A stretch of 64,000 nt of DNA from Arthrospiribacter ruber (GTDB lineage Bacteria > Bacteroidota > Bacteroidia > Cytophagales > Cyclobacteriaceae), in the NCBI RefSeq assembly GCF_019343195.1, contig NZ_RPHB01000005.1:248001-312000 (forward strand). Direction: 5' to 3'. Under the pieces are notes generated by a model. It worked only from the letters and a program-made list of their open reading frames with translations, was not told the origin of the DNA and ran no database searches. This document shows, in pieces, positions 8,542-17,281 of this stretch (positions are counted from its first letter, which is position 1; each line of letters begins with the position of its first letter). The position numbers and the translations under genes were made by a program.

Positions 8542-9873
8542 ATGAACCGCCTCAAATTTTCTTTTGGGCTGCTTTTGTTAAGCTTGCTCTGTTCCGATCT
8601 GCATGCACAGTTTAGCATTGATGGTCAGTATGTCCAGCGTTCGGAGTTCAGAAACGGATTCGGAAGGTTGCTGAGTGAATCTGAGGAACCTTTTGCCTTC
8701 TTGGCACATAGAGCCAGACTTCAGGCCAGGTACGATATGGATTATTTCAGCTTCTATATGTCAATACAGGATATCCGGGTATTTGGAAGTACCCCACAGG
8801 TAAAAGCCTCTGACAATTTCCTTTCGGTTCATGAAGCCTGGGCTATGGCCAAAATTAAGGAAAACTGGAAAGTGAAAATAGGCCGGCAGGAGCTGAATTA
8901 TGATAACTTCAGGTTTCTAGGCAATCTGGACTGGGCCTTGCAAGCGCGAGCACATGATTTCCTCCTATTTCTTCACGAAAAAGAAGACATGAAATTCGAT
9001 TTTGGTGGGGGATACAATCAGACTAATATGGCATTGACAGATCAGCCTTTTTTTACCCCAAACCAATATCGCGTCGCACAGATGGCTCGTTATGAAAACA
9101 AATGGGGTAAAGTCTCCTTTTCGGCCTTGTTCTGGAATGACGGAAGGGAATGGCAGACTACAGATCCTCAAACTGGTGCCATCACGGACAAAGGAGTAAG
9201 GTACAGAAGTACCTTAGGTGTACCGACCTTGCGCTACAATTCTGGTAACTCTCAGGTCTCTGCATTTTATTACCATCAATTTGGAGAAACCCTTTCAGGA
9301 AGAAGCCTCAATGCCTATAACTTCAGTCTTGCCTATAACCATACTATTCCAATAAACAGGGAGGAAGGAAAAATCTGGACGCTATCAGCAGGCCTTGAGC
9401 ACATCAGCGGAGATGATCCTACCACTGCGTCAAACAATGCCTACAACCCCTTATATGGCACGAACCATATATTCAATGGATACATGGACTTATTTTATGT
9501 AGGTGGGGCACACGAAAACACTGTCGGCTTACAGGATTATTTTATCAAGTCGCGATATGCATTCAATAAGAATTTCTTCTTACAAGCTGATTATCATTTG
9601 TTTTATTCAGGCGTTGACATCTTTTATTTAGGAAATGATTTTCCCTCTACCCTACCGGAAGGCCGATATTTTGGTTCAGAGTTGGACCTGACACTTGGCT
9701 GGATTGTGAATGATGCGTTTTCTGTCCAGGGTGGATACAGTCAGTTCTTTGCTACGGATGTATTCCAAAGGTTTCAGGGTGTAGCAAATCCAAAAGGCAC
9801 ACAAAATTGGGCCTACCTCATGCTGATCTTTAGGCCTACCATGAAAAATAGATTTATCGGAATACTCCTTTGA
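8542..9873 (+). CDS. Outer-membrane porin-like protein, alginate-export family, in the nrf operon
   Basis: Predicted 443-residue outer-membrane beta-barrel with a signal peptide (about 1-23, ending LHAQ). Alternating aromatic strands run throughout. The segment from about residue 45 to 145 (RLQARYDMDYFSFYMSIQ, then WKVKIGRQELNYDNFRFLG) looks like the alginate_exp domain. The gene starts 4 bases after nrfA and its stop overlaps the upstream edge of ccsBA, so it is part of the nrf transcription unit. I infer a channel for a substrate or product of the pathway (nitrite, ammonium or another small ion). The alginate label names the fold family, not a demonstrated substrate. Confidence 0.75.
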   Translation: MNRLKFSFGLLLLSLLCSDLHAQFSIDGQYVQRSEFRNGFGRLLSESEEPFAFLAHRARLQARYDMDYFSFYMSIQDIRVFGSTPQVKASDNFLSVHEAWAMAKIKENWKVKIGRQELNYDNFRFLGNLDWALQARAHDFLLFLHEKEDMKFDFGGGYNQTNMALTDQPFFTPNQYRVAQMARYENKWGKVSFSALFWNDGREWQTTDPQTGAITDKGVRYRSTLGVPTLRYNSGNSQVSAFYYHQFGETLSGRSLNAYNFSLAYNHTIPINREEGKIWTLSAGLEHISGDDPTTASNNAYNPLYGTNHIFNGYMDLFYVGGAHENTVGLQDYFIKSRYAFNKNFFLQADYHLFYSGVDIFYLGNDFPSTLPEGRYFGSELDLTLGWIVNDAFSVQGGYSQFFATDVFQRFQGVANPKGTQNWAYLMLIFRPTMKNRFIGILL

Positions 9874-9875
9874 TT

Positions 9876-12800
9876 ATGAATATTTTCAAGCACCTTTTCT
9901 CTACCAAAATCACATTAGTTCTCTTACTGGCTTTCGCCACGGCTATGGGAGTGGCTACATTTATTGAAAATGATCACGGGACTACAGTGGCCAGGGGATT
10001 GGTTTATGAGGCTTGGTGGTTTGAAATAATAATGGTATGGATGGCTGTCAACTTTATTGCCCACATTGGTCAGTACAAGCTCTTTCATAAAAATAGATGG
10101 CCAGTCGGGCTTTTTCACATTGCATTTGTCATCATCATATTCGGTGCGGGAGTGACCAGATATCTAAGCGAGGAAGGGATCATGCACATCCGTCAAGGTC
10201 AGGAAGCTGATGTTTTTTATACAACGGCTCATTACTTTCAGCTAAAAGAAACAGATCAAGGCTCCAACAGATCTATAGAAAAGAACCTTCAGCTTTTGCC
10301 CAAAGATTTCCAGCCCAAAAAGATAAACACAAAACTGGGCGACAGGCGCTTTGAAGTGAGGTTTGAAGATTATATCCAAGGTGCTACTGAAGATTTTATC
10401 CCAGGAAATCAAACTTACCTTAGGATCTCTACTGCCCTGTCCGGTGGAAGAGAAGATTATGTGGTGGACAAGGGGAAGTTCATCAAGATGGGAAGCCTTT
10501 CATTGAGCACCGTCAACGATGCTGAACATCCCATCCGGGTTTTCAAAGAAGATGGCTTTTGGAAAATTGGCTCCTCGGTACCTTTACAGGTAATGGAAAT
10601 GAATACCCAGCAAATGAGCAGCGTTCAGGAGGGGGAAGTACAGCCCTTGAAACTTATGACACTATATCAATGGGAAGAAGGGGCTTTTCTGATAAGGGAT
10701 ATACATGAAAACAGCAAAATCAATTACATCCCGGAGCCGGATGAAAATCAGGCCAAAAACCTGCTTGATGTCATAAAATACAGCATCTGGACTGAAGAAG
10801 GAAGCAAAGTTCAGGAAGCATTCGTAAAGATGGTAAGTTTCCGGCCTGCTTGGACCACTTTTGATTTTGAAGGCAGGCAATATGCCATGACCTTTGGTTC
10901 TAAACCCATCAAAATTCCATTCAAGCTTTACCTCAATGCATTCGAACTGGAAAGGTATCCGGGCAGCCAAAGCCCTTCCAGCTATGCAAGTGAAGTAATG
11001 GTCATGGACGGAGAAGAAGAGTTTCCTTACCGCATCTACATGAACAATGTTCTGGACCATGCAGGTTTCCGTTTTTATCAGTCCTCTTATGACAATGACG
11101 AGCGGGGAACCATTTTTTCTGTGAATCAGGACCGTCCCGGTACCTACATCACCTACCTGGGCTACACCTTGTTGACTTTGGGCATGTTGCTGACTTTATT
11201 TGCCAAAGGATCAAGATTCAGGATTCTCAATTTCAAGCTCAACAAAATTCAAAAAGAAAAAACCATTGCTGCCACCAACAGCCTGAAACTGGAAAAAGCC
11301 AGCTTTATCATTGCTTCGGTATTACTGATAATCATCAGCTGGGGTATGGTGAGACCAAATGTGCCTGCACAATCATCTGGTAGCCAAATTGTACCTGATT
11401 TTCATGCCAGTCAATATGGAAAACTCATTGTGCAGGACCTGGATGGAAGAATGAAACCTTTGAATACCCTTGCCAATGAGATTGTCAGAAAAATCAATGG
11501 GAAAAGTTTTGTAGAAATCATCGAAAACGGAGAAACCCTAAGATTGAATCCTGAACAATTTCTCTTGGCCGTGCAAATGGACCCAAGGGCATACAGTGAA
11601 AAGCCCGTGATCAAAATCGATAAGGAAAAATCATACGAGGTGTTCCAAAAACTTGGGAAAAAACCCACCGACAGGCTTTCTTTTAGTGATTTTTTGGGTA
11701 AGGAAGGTAAATACCTGATTCAGGAAATGGTGGAGCATGCCAATAAACTTAAACCCTCAGAACGAAATGAAGGGCACAATGAATTGCTCAAAACTGACGA
11801 GCGCTTCAACATATTCTATGGACTTCTTACCGGAGATTTTTTAAGGCTATTTCCCAATAAGTTGGATTATAACAACACCTGGTTTACCAGTCAGGAGTAC
11901 AGGCAGGGCTTCGAGGAGGAAGATGGAATTTTTGTCAAAAACATAACCCCTCTTTACTTTCAGACCATTTCAGAAGCATTCGAAAGTGGGGATTGGGAAG
12001 AAGCGGAAGAAACGCTCAGTTACATCTCCCTTTACCAGCAAAAAGCAGGCAGCGAAGTATATCCTTCGGAAATGGACATTAAAGCTGAACTGCTCTACAA
12101 CAAGCTGAACTTAGGAACCCGCCTATTTGGTCCTTTTTGGCTTCTGGGCTTGATCATGTTATTTTCAGCCATTTGGATGATGTTCAAAAAAACAGCACTG
12201 ATCAGGCACATTTGGACTGCTGGCATACTGCTTTCCTGGATCGGAATGGCTGCTTTTACCTTTCATCTTTCCTTGAGGTGGTTTATTGCCAAACATCCTC
12301 CTTGGAGTGATGGCTTCGAAATGCTGGTTTTTGTGGCATGGGGAGTCCTGTTGATGGGTTTGATTTTTGGAAACAAATCCAAGTTTACAGTTCCCTTGGG
12401 ATTGCTATTTTCAGGTACACTGCTTTTTGTCAGCTTCCTGGATTGGCTCAATCCTGAGATAACTAACCTGATGCCAGTACTTCACTCCTATTGGTTGAAA
12501 ATCCATGTGGCAGTAATCGTAAGTGGATATGCACCTTTGGCGCTGGCTGCCATTATTGCTTTGCTCTGCCTATTGTTGGTCATTTTCAAGCCCAAAAACC
12601 CAAAAAGTTCATGGTGGTCAAGTCTAAGGGAAATGCAAATGGTCAACGAGATGTCCATCACTATTGGCCTGTTTCTTCTTACCATAGGCACCTTCCTCGG
12701 AGGGGTATGGGCCAATGAAAGCTGGGGCAGGTATTGGGCCTGGGATCCCAAAGAAACATGGGCACTGATTTCTGTGATTGTATATGCCATCGTCTTGCAC

Positions 12801-13055
12801 CTGAGGTTGATCCCATCATTCAAAAATGGCATGGTCTACAACCTTGCCAGCTTGTGGGCCTTTGGTGCGATCATCATGACTTCATTTGGTGTCAACTATT
12901 ACCTTTCGGGGCTACATTCCTACGCAAAAGGAGATCCGGTTCCGGTACCTCTTTGGGTTTACTATTTGGTAGCAGGACTTATCATTATTTCAGCGGTAGC
13001 CATCTGGAAATACCGAAAAATCAGTCCAGAGGATGTTGAAAAATTGAGTGTTTAA
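9876..13055 (+). CDS. ccsBA: System II cytochrome c synthase, ResB-CcsA fusion
   Basis: Large membrane protein that exports haem and ligates it to CxxCH motifs of periplasmic cytochromes. The N-terminal ResB/CcsB part has paired membrane helices and a conserved His (IGQYKLFHKNRWP, then LFHIAFV) and a long periplasmic domain. The C-terminal CcsA part has multiple helices, the WWD haem-handling motif (SWGRYWAWDPKETWAL, about 947-962) and flanking His residues (LHSYWLKIHVA; VLHLRL). I use the ATG at 9876; a TTG at 9870 extends the frame by two codons but overlaps the stop of the preceding gene. It is last in the nrf operon, which needs nine covalent haems per NrfH plus NrfA. Confidence 0.93.
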   Translation: MNIFKHLFSTKITLVLLLAFATAMGVATFIENDHGTTVARGLVYEAWWFEIIMVWMAVNFIAHIGQYKLFHKNRWPVGLFHIAFVIIIFGAGVTRYLSEEGIMHIRQGQEADVFYTTAHYFQLKETDQGSNRSIEKNLQLLPKDFQPKKINTKLGDRRFEVRFEDYIQGATEDFIPGNQTYLRISTALSGGREDYVVDKGKFIKMGSLSLSTVNDAEHPIRVFKEDGFWKIGSSVPLQVMEMNTQQMSSVQEGEVQPLKLMTLYQWEEGAFLIRDIHENSKINYIPEPDENQAKNLLDVIKYSIWTEEGSKVQEAFVKMVSFRPAWTTFDFEGRQYAMTFGSKPIKIPFKLYLNAFELERYPGSQSPSSYASEVMVMDGEEEFPYRIYMNNVLDHAGFRFYQSSYDNDERGTIFSVNQDRPGTYITYLGYTLLTLGMLLTLFAKGSRFRILNFKLNKIQKEKTIAATNSLKLEKASFIIASVLLIIISWGMVRPNVPAQSSGSQIVPDFHASQYGKLIVQDLDGRMKPLNTLANEIVRKINGKSFVEIIENGETLRLNPEQFLLAVQMDPRAYSEKPVIKIDKEKSYEVFQKLGKKPTDRLSFSDFLGKEGKYLIQEMVEHANKLKPSERNEGHNELLKTDERFNIFYGLLTGDFLRLFPNKLDYNNTWFTSQEYRQGFEEEDGIFVKNITPLYFQTISEAFESGDWEEAEETLSYISLYQQKAGSEVYPSEMDIKAELLYNKLNLGTRLFGPFWLLGLIMLFSAIWMMFKKTALIRHIWTAGILLSWIGMAAFTFHLSLRWFIAKHPPWSDGFEMLVFVAWGVLLMGLIFGNKSKFTVPLGLLFSGTLLFVSFLDWLNPEITNLMPVLHSYWLKIHVAVIVSGYAPLALAAIIALLCLLLVIFKPKNPKSSWWSSLREMQMVNEMSITIGLFLLTIGTFLGGVWANESWGRYWAWDPKETWALISVIVYAIVLHLRLIPSFKNGMVYNLASLWAFGAIIMTSFGVNYYLSGLHSYAKGDPVPVPLWVYYLVAGLIIISAVAIWKYRKISPEDVEKLSV

Positions 13056-13130
13056 CACCTGGTTTTTCATTGATCAGAATACTGCTTTATTATTAAATGT
13101 CCCTCTGCTTTCCCGATCAAATCTTTTGAT

Positions 13131-13138
13131 TACATTTG
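13131..13138 (+). promoter_or_regulatory. -7 promoter element candidate for the 13285 gene
   Basis: TACATTTG matches TAnnTTTG exactly. The implied leader is about 145 bases and contains a small hairpin (ACGGAA / TTCCGT, about 13151-13172). No clear -33 element at normal spacing was found, so confidence is low. Confidence 0.3.
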
Positions 13139-13284
13139 ATTCAACCCCACAACGGAACTCTAAAAGATTCCGTCATGGGTTGGTGGCATTTATGCAGAAA
13201 AAATGGTTTTAAGAATCACGAATTTTCTGACATGAAAATCACCATGTAATTTCAGTATTCACGGATTATTTTAACCCTACTCCT

Positions 13285-14664
13285 ATGAAAAGCAAGGCCA
13301 TCCTATTTTTATTACTTTTCAGCATATTCTTTCTTAATGGAGCGGAAAGTTTTGCCCAAGGTATTTATTCAGCCAGAGGATATTGGGAGGAAAGTAACAA
13401 GCCTATTTATAAGGAAATCAAAACCAAACAGGAAATGGGCGAAGTGCTGTCCGAGGATGAACTGGAATACATGAACAATTATGAAGTGTATCTCAACACT
13501 TACTTTGACAGGCTTTCAGAAACAGAAAAAGACCGCTACTATGAAATGAGGGTTAGCTGGGATAGGGAAAGCAGCAACATCAAGCTTCCCGCTTCAGCAG
13601 CAGATCCAGGGGAGTTTGAGTGGAGAGGTAGAGACCGCTTCGTTAGCATTGCTTATGGATTTTCGTATGGCCTTGCTACAGTAGCGGTTTTTGAAATCGA
13701 CAATGTACCAGCCGTAGGCATTCCTTTGATCATGGGTGGTCTCTGGGCCTTGGGTCCCGTGATCAATCCTAAAAAGTTTGAAGACATCAGCAGACCTGTT
13801 TTGAGAGCGGGAAATACAGGAAGGCTATTAGGTTGGGTTTATGGAGGTTCCTTGGGTTTGGCTTTGGCAGGAGAGTCTGATTCCGGAGGTAGGATCATGG
13901 CCGGGCTAGGTGCTTTGGGAAGTATAGGACTCGGTGAGTGGGCATTCCAGAAACAAAAAATGGAAAACTATTCTGAGGGACATATCGAAACATTGAGACA
14001 TTATGGGATTTTAGGATCCTGGTTGGCAGTTTCCGGATTGGCGACTTTCGAAGTATCCAATCTTAATGCCTATGGAGCTGGCATCTTAGGTGGGGGGATT
14101 CTCGGATTAGCTATCGGAAACCAACAGTCCAAAAATTATCCCTACACCTTGGGCGATGCTGAAAACACCACCATCCTAAGCTTGATTGGAACAGGCTTGG
14201 GATTTGCCATTGCAGTTGAGTTATTGGAAGAAAGCAGTTCTTCGGCTGCATTTCTGATTCCTGCTGCTGGGTCTATATTGGGAACAGCATTTGGACACAA
14301 GGCTGCGAAAGGTGTCTACTTGACCAAAAAACAAGGAAGTACCATAGGCTATTCTACAGCAGGTGCCGCATTATTAGGACTTGGAGTGGTAGCCTTGGCG
14401 GAATCCGGTTCTGGACTCGCCGTCATAGGAGTACCATCAGCTTTGGCACTGATTACCCAGCAGGTACTTTTCAATAAGTTTAAGAATGAAAACCTTAACA
14501 AAAATCTCAGCCAATCTTTGTCTTCCAAATCCGGTTTGGATTTTTCATTGGATATCAAACCTGAGAATTATTTCATCAATCAAAGAATGTCCGTGGGGCC
14601 AAGCAGTATGGGCTTCAACCTCAATCCAAGCAGACCTTTGATCAGCTTAAACCTGAAGTTTTAA
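13285..14664 (+). CDS. Exported glycine-rich protein with five tandem hydrophobic hairpin repeats, function unknown
   Basis: I do not recognise this 459-residue protein. It has a signal peptide (1-25, ending SFAQ), a polar helical region (about 26-112) and then five repeats of about 45-55 residues at roughly 118-170, 178-230, 238-284, 296-344 and 351-400. Each repeat is a Gly/Ala-rich hydrophobic stretch, a short acidic turn (FEIDN, ESDS, FEVSN, LEESS, ESGS), a second hydrophobic Gly-rich stretch and a basic/polar linker (NPKKF, FQKQKMEN, NQQSKN, GHKAAKG, NKFKNEN). The C-terminus ends with ISLNLKF, a final Phe like outer-membrane barrel proteins. It stands alone between two operons. Confidence 0.75.
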   Translation: MKSKAILFLLLFSIFFLNGAESFAQGIYSARGYWEESNKPIYKEIKTKQEMGEVLSEDELEYMNNYEVYLNTYFDRLSETEKDRYYEMRVSWDRESSNIKLPASAADPGEFEWRGRDRFVSIAYGFSYGLATVAVFEIDNVPAVGIPLIMGGLWALGPVINPKKFEDISRPVLRAGNTGRLLGWVYGGSLGLALAGESDSGGRIMAGLGALGSIGLGEWAFQKQKMENYSEGHIETLRHYGILGSWLAVSGLATFEVSNLNAYGAGILGGGILGLAIGNQQSKNYPYTLGDAENTTILSLIGTGLGFAIAVELLEESSSSAAFLIPAAGSILGTAFGHKAAKGVYLTKKQGSTIGYSTAGAALLGLGVVALAESGSGLAVIGVPSALALITQQVLFNKFKNENLNKNLSQSLSSKSGLDFSLDIKPENYFINQRMSVGPSSMGFNLNPSRPLISLNLKF

Positions 14665-14745
14665 CAAGGCTATTCCATAAGTCTATTTTTGTATGAATTT
14701 TGATCTTAAGTAACCCTTATCACCTATTCTGTATTAAGGCTTATT

Positions 14746-14753
14746 TATCTTTA
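14746..14753 (+). promoter_or_regulatory. -7 promoter element candidate for the persulfide dioxygenase gene
   Basis: TATCTTTA differs at the last base from TAnnTTTG and ends 34 bases before the ATG at 14788, a normal leader length. The -33 region is not clear. Confidence 0.35.
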
Positions 14754-14787
14754 GGCTTTACTTGAATTTAAACTTAATTAATAGACT

Positions 14788-16170
14788 ATGTTTTTTGAAT
14801 TGGTATATGATAAAAGTCTGGCACAAGCCAGCTATGTAATAGGTTGTCAGGCAGGTGGGATCGCGGCGGTCATTGACCCAAAAAGGGATGTGGACACCTA
14901 CTTTAAAATTGCGGAAGAAAACAACTTGAAAATCACCCATGTCCTAGAAACCCATATTCATGCGGATTTCCTCTGTGGATCAAGAGAGTTGGCAGCCATC
15001 ACAGGCGCCTCATTATATCTTTCTGATGAAGGAGATAAGGATTGGAAATATGAATTCCCACACAACAAACTCAAACATGGGGACATCATAGAGCTTGGAA
15101 ATGTGACTTTCGAAGCCCTTTTTACTCCTGGCCATACACCCGAACACCTGAGCTTTCTCCTTACAGACCATCCGGCTACAAACAAACCTTCCATGTTGTT
15201 TACTGGAGATTTTGTATTCGTGGGAGACGTAGGAAGACCGGACCTGTTGGAACAGGCAGCCGGGATAAAAGACTCCCAGGAAAAAGGAGCACACCTGCTT
15301 TTTGATTCACTTCAGGATTTCAACAAAATGCAGGATTTTATACAGGTTTGGCCCGGTCATGGCGCAGGATCTGCCTGTGGCAAAGCTCTCGGAGCCGTTC
15401 CCATGTCTACCGTAGGATATGAAAAAATCCGTAACTGGGCGCTTCAATTGCTACACGACAAAAGCGCTTTTACCAAAGAGTTGCTCAGCGATCAACCTGA
15501 GCCACCTAAATACTTTGCTATGATGAAAAAACTGAATAAAGTGGAAAGGAAGCTGCTCACAGAGGTTCCTGAAATTGTTCAGTTGGATAAAACCAGCTAT
15601 CAGAAAGCCAAAACGGACAAGCTCAGGTTCATCGACACGAGACCTTGGAAAGTATATTCTGATGGCTTTTTGAAAGGAACTTTCAATATCCCCCACAACA
15701 ATTCCTTTTCCACTTGGATGGGTTGGTTTATGGACTATGAGGAAGATTTTGTATTGATAGCAGAGGAAGGTGAAACAGAAGAACTGACCCGAAAACTTAT
15801 GCGAATAGGCCTGGACAACGTCAACGGATACATCACACCTGCCCAATTGCTTGAATTTGAACAAGGAAAGCTATCCTCCTACCGGGCAATTGACAAGCAG
15901 GAAGTAAAAGAGAAAATGGAGGAAAAAGACGTTCATGTGCTGGATGTAAGAGGAAAGTCTGAGTTCAATTCGGGTCATATTGAAGGGGCAGAAAATCTTT
16001 TCATAGGGAAGATTACTGAAAACCTTGAAAAAGTATCCAAAGAAAAAGAGGTGATCATTCACTGTCAGTCAGGTGCAAGGTCTGCCATTGCTTATTCCAT
16101 TTTGAGAGCTAACGGATTTGACAATATTCTTAACTACTCCGGTGGATGGGCCGACTGGTCCAAAAAATAA
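14788..16170 (+). CDS. MBL-fold persulfide dioxygenase with two rhodanese domains (CstB/ETHE1-like)
   Basis: Predicted to oxidise glutathione- or thiol-persulfide to sulfite and move sulfane sulfur. Residues 1-250 form an ETHE1-type metallo-beta-lactamase domain with HxHxD (H56, H58, D60), TPGHTPEH (H116), GD (D141) and WPGHG (H191). A first rhodanese-like domain (about 260-350) lacks a catalytic Cys. The C-terminal rhodanese has the loop CQSGAR with Cys426. This order (dioxygenase, pseudo-rhodanese, rhodanese) is that of Staphylococcus CstB, and the length (460) fits. It is a single-gene unit closed by the terminator at 16180-16212. NrfA next door could also meet sulfite, but that link is speculative. 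Confidence 0.88.
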   Translation: MFFELVYDKSLAQASYVIGCQAGGIAAVIDPKRDVDTYFKIAEENNLKITHVLETHIHADFLCGSRELAAITGASLYLSDEGDKDWKYEFPHNKLKHGDIIELGNVTFEALFTPGHTPEHLSFLLTDHPATNKPSMLFTGDFVFVGDVGRPDLLEQAAGIKDSQEKGAHLLFDSLQDFNKMQDFIQVWPGHGAGSACGKALGAVPMSTVGYEKIRNWALQLLHDKSAFTKELLSDQPEPPKYFAMMKKLNKVERKLLTEVPEIVQLDKTSYQKAKTDKLRFIDTRPWKVYSDGFLKGTFNIPHNNSFSTWMGWFMDYEEDFVLIAEEGETEELTRKLMRIGLDNVNGYITPAQLLEFEQGKLSSYRAIDKQEVKEKMEEKDVHVLDVRGKSEFNSGHIEGAENLFIGKITENLEKVSKEKEVIIHCQSGARSAIAYSILRANGFDNILNYSGGWADWSKK

Positions 16171-16179
16171 TCAGATACT

Positions 16180-16212
16180 AAAAAAGGCTTGAAATTGATC
16201 AAGCCTTTTTTT
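16180..16212. terminator. Bidirectional terminator between convergent genes
   Basis: Stem 16180-16192 pairs with 16199-16212 around a 6-base loop, with an A-run on the left and a T-run on the right. It serves both the dioxygenase gene and the minus-strand maleylacetate reductase gene, whose stop codon (16211-16213) overlaps the T-run. Confidence 0.9.
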
Positions 16213-17254
16213 ATAGCATTTTTCTAAACATTTCTTCAAGTTTTACTTCATCCAAAGGGGCCGGATTGGGATAATTCATTTCCAATAGAAATTTTACCGC
16301 TTTAGGGATATCTGCTTCTTTGAATCCCAGTTTAGAAAGTGAAAATCCTACATTTAAACCTTCCTGAATTCTCCTGATTTTTTTATAAGGTGTATTGCCA
16401 AAAACCTCTTCAAAATCCTCACGCTCTTCCGGCTTTAAATGCTCCCATTGGTACTCAAGGACAAAAGGCAAAAGCAAGGTATGTATATCGGAATGTTCTA
16501 ATCCGAAATTTCCACCCAAAACATGTGCTGCTTTATGATGCAAGCCCATGTTCACTTCACAAAGCACTTTACCTCCCAAATAAGCCCCAAACAACAACTT
16601 TTCATTGATTTCGCTGCTCAGAGTGCCTACACGAAGCAGATCCTCAAAAGCAGTAACAAAGGAATTGAGTCCTGATTTGGCCAACAATCTGGTAACCGGA
16701 TTTCCTTCAGAAGCATACAACGCTTCCACCAAATGCGCCATGGCGTTGAAGGCAGAGGGGATAGCCAATTCCAAAGGCATCCTCAGAGAAAGATGTGGAT
16801 CAAATATGACCAACTTGGGGTGCACCCGATCATCTCTTTTGACTGTCTTGACACCTTTATCGCTGACCCCATAGATATTGGTCATCTCTGAACCCGAATA
16901 TGTACTCGGAGCAGCCCATAGTTCGGCATCTATTTCCAGTACCAAAGCCTTTCCTAATCCAATAGCAGATCCACCTCCCAAGCAAAATAGGATATCAGGT
17001 TTTTTATCCACAAAAAAAACTTTTGCCTCCTCGACCAGGGTTCTCGGTACATGCTGAGTGATCCTATCAAAGTGAAATACAGCCTCTGCTCCATGCAGTT
17101 TGGCTATTTCACTCACCAAATCAACATTTCGCTTGCTGGCAATTATACCAACCTTTATAGACTTATCCTTAGGAAGGTTATCTTGAAGGGCTTCTAGGGT
17201 GCGCTTTCCAAATACGACTTTGACTGCATGAGTTTTATAGCTAAAAGGATTCAT
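16211..17254 (-). CDS. Maleylacetate reductase (iron-containing alcohol dehydrogenase family)
   Basis: Reduces maleylacetate to 3-oxoadipate with NAD(P)H, the step after hydroxyquinol ring cleavage. The 347-residue protein has the family's GGGSAIGLGKAL nucleotide-binding motif and the metal/His region FNAMAHLVEALYA and HHKAAHVLGGNFGLEHSDIHT. The short length separates it from the ~380-residue iron alcohol dehydrogenases and matches maleylacetate reductases. It lies 27 bases downstream of the intradiol dioxygenase gene in the same operon, which is the standard pairing and strongly supports the specific assignment. Confidence 0.9.
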   Translation of the reverse strand: MNPFSYKTHAVKVVFGKRTLEALQDNLPKDKSIKVGIIASKRNVDLVSEIAKLHGAEAVFHFDRITQHVPRTLVEEAKVFFVDKKPDILFCLGGGSAIGLGKALVLEIDAELWAAPSTYSGSEMTNIYGVSDKGVKTVKRDDRVHPKLVIFDPHLSLRMPLELAIPSAFNAMAHLVEALYASEGNPVTRLLAKSGLNSFVTAFEDLLRVGTLSSEINEKLLFGAYLGGKVLCEVNMGLHHKAAHVLGGNFGLEHSDIHTLLLPFVLEYQWEHLKPEEREDFEEVFGNTPYKKIRRIQEGLNVGFSLSKLGFKEADIPKAVKFLLEMNYPNPAPLDEVKLEEMFRKML

Positions 17255-17281
17255 AGGCTTTGGTCTTTGTGATGGGGAATC

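Noticed and set aside
9870-9875. TTG start for ccsBA two codons upstream
   Set aside because: It overlaps the stop of the porin gene and the ATG at 9876 is normal. The same reasoning removed TTG/GTG starts at 34996, 41207 and 43770.
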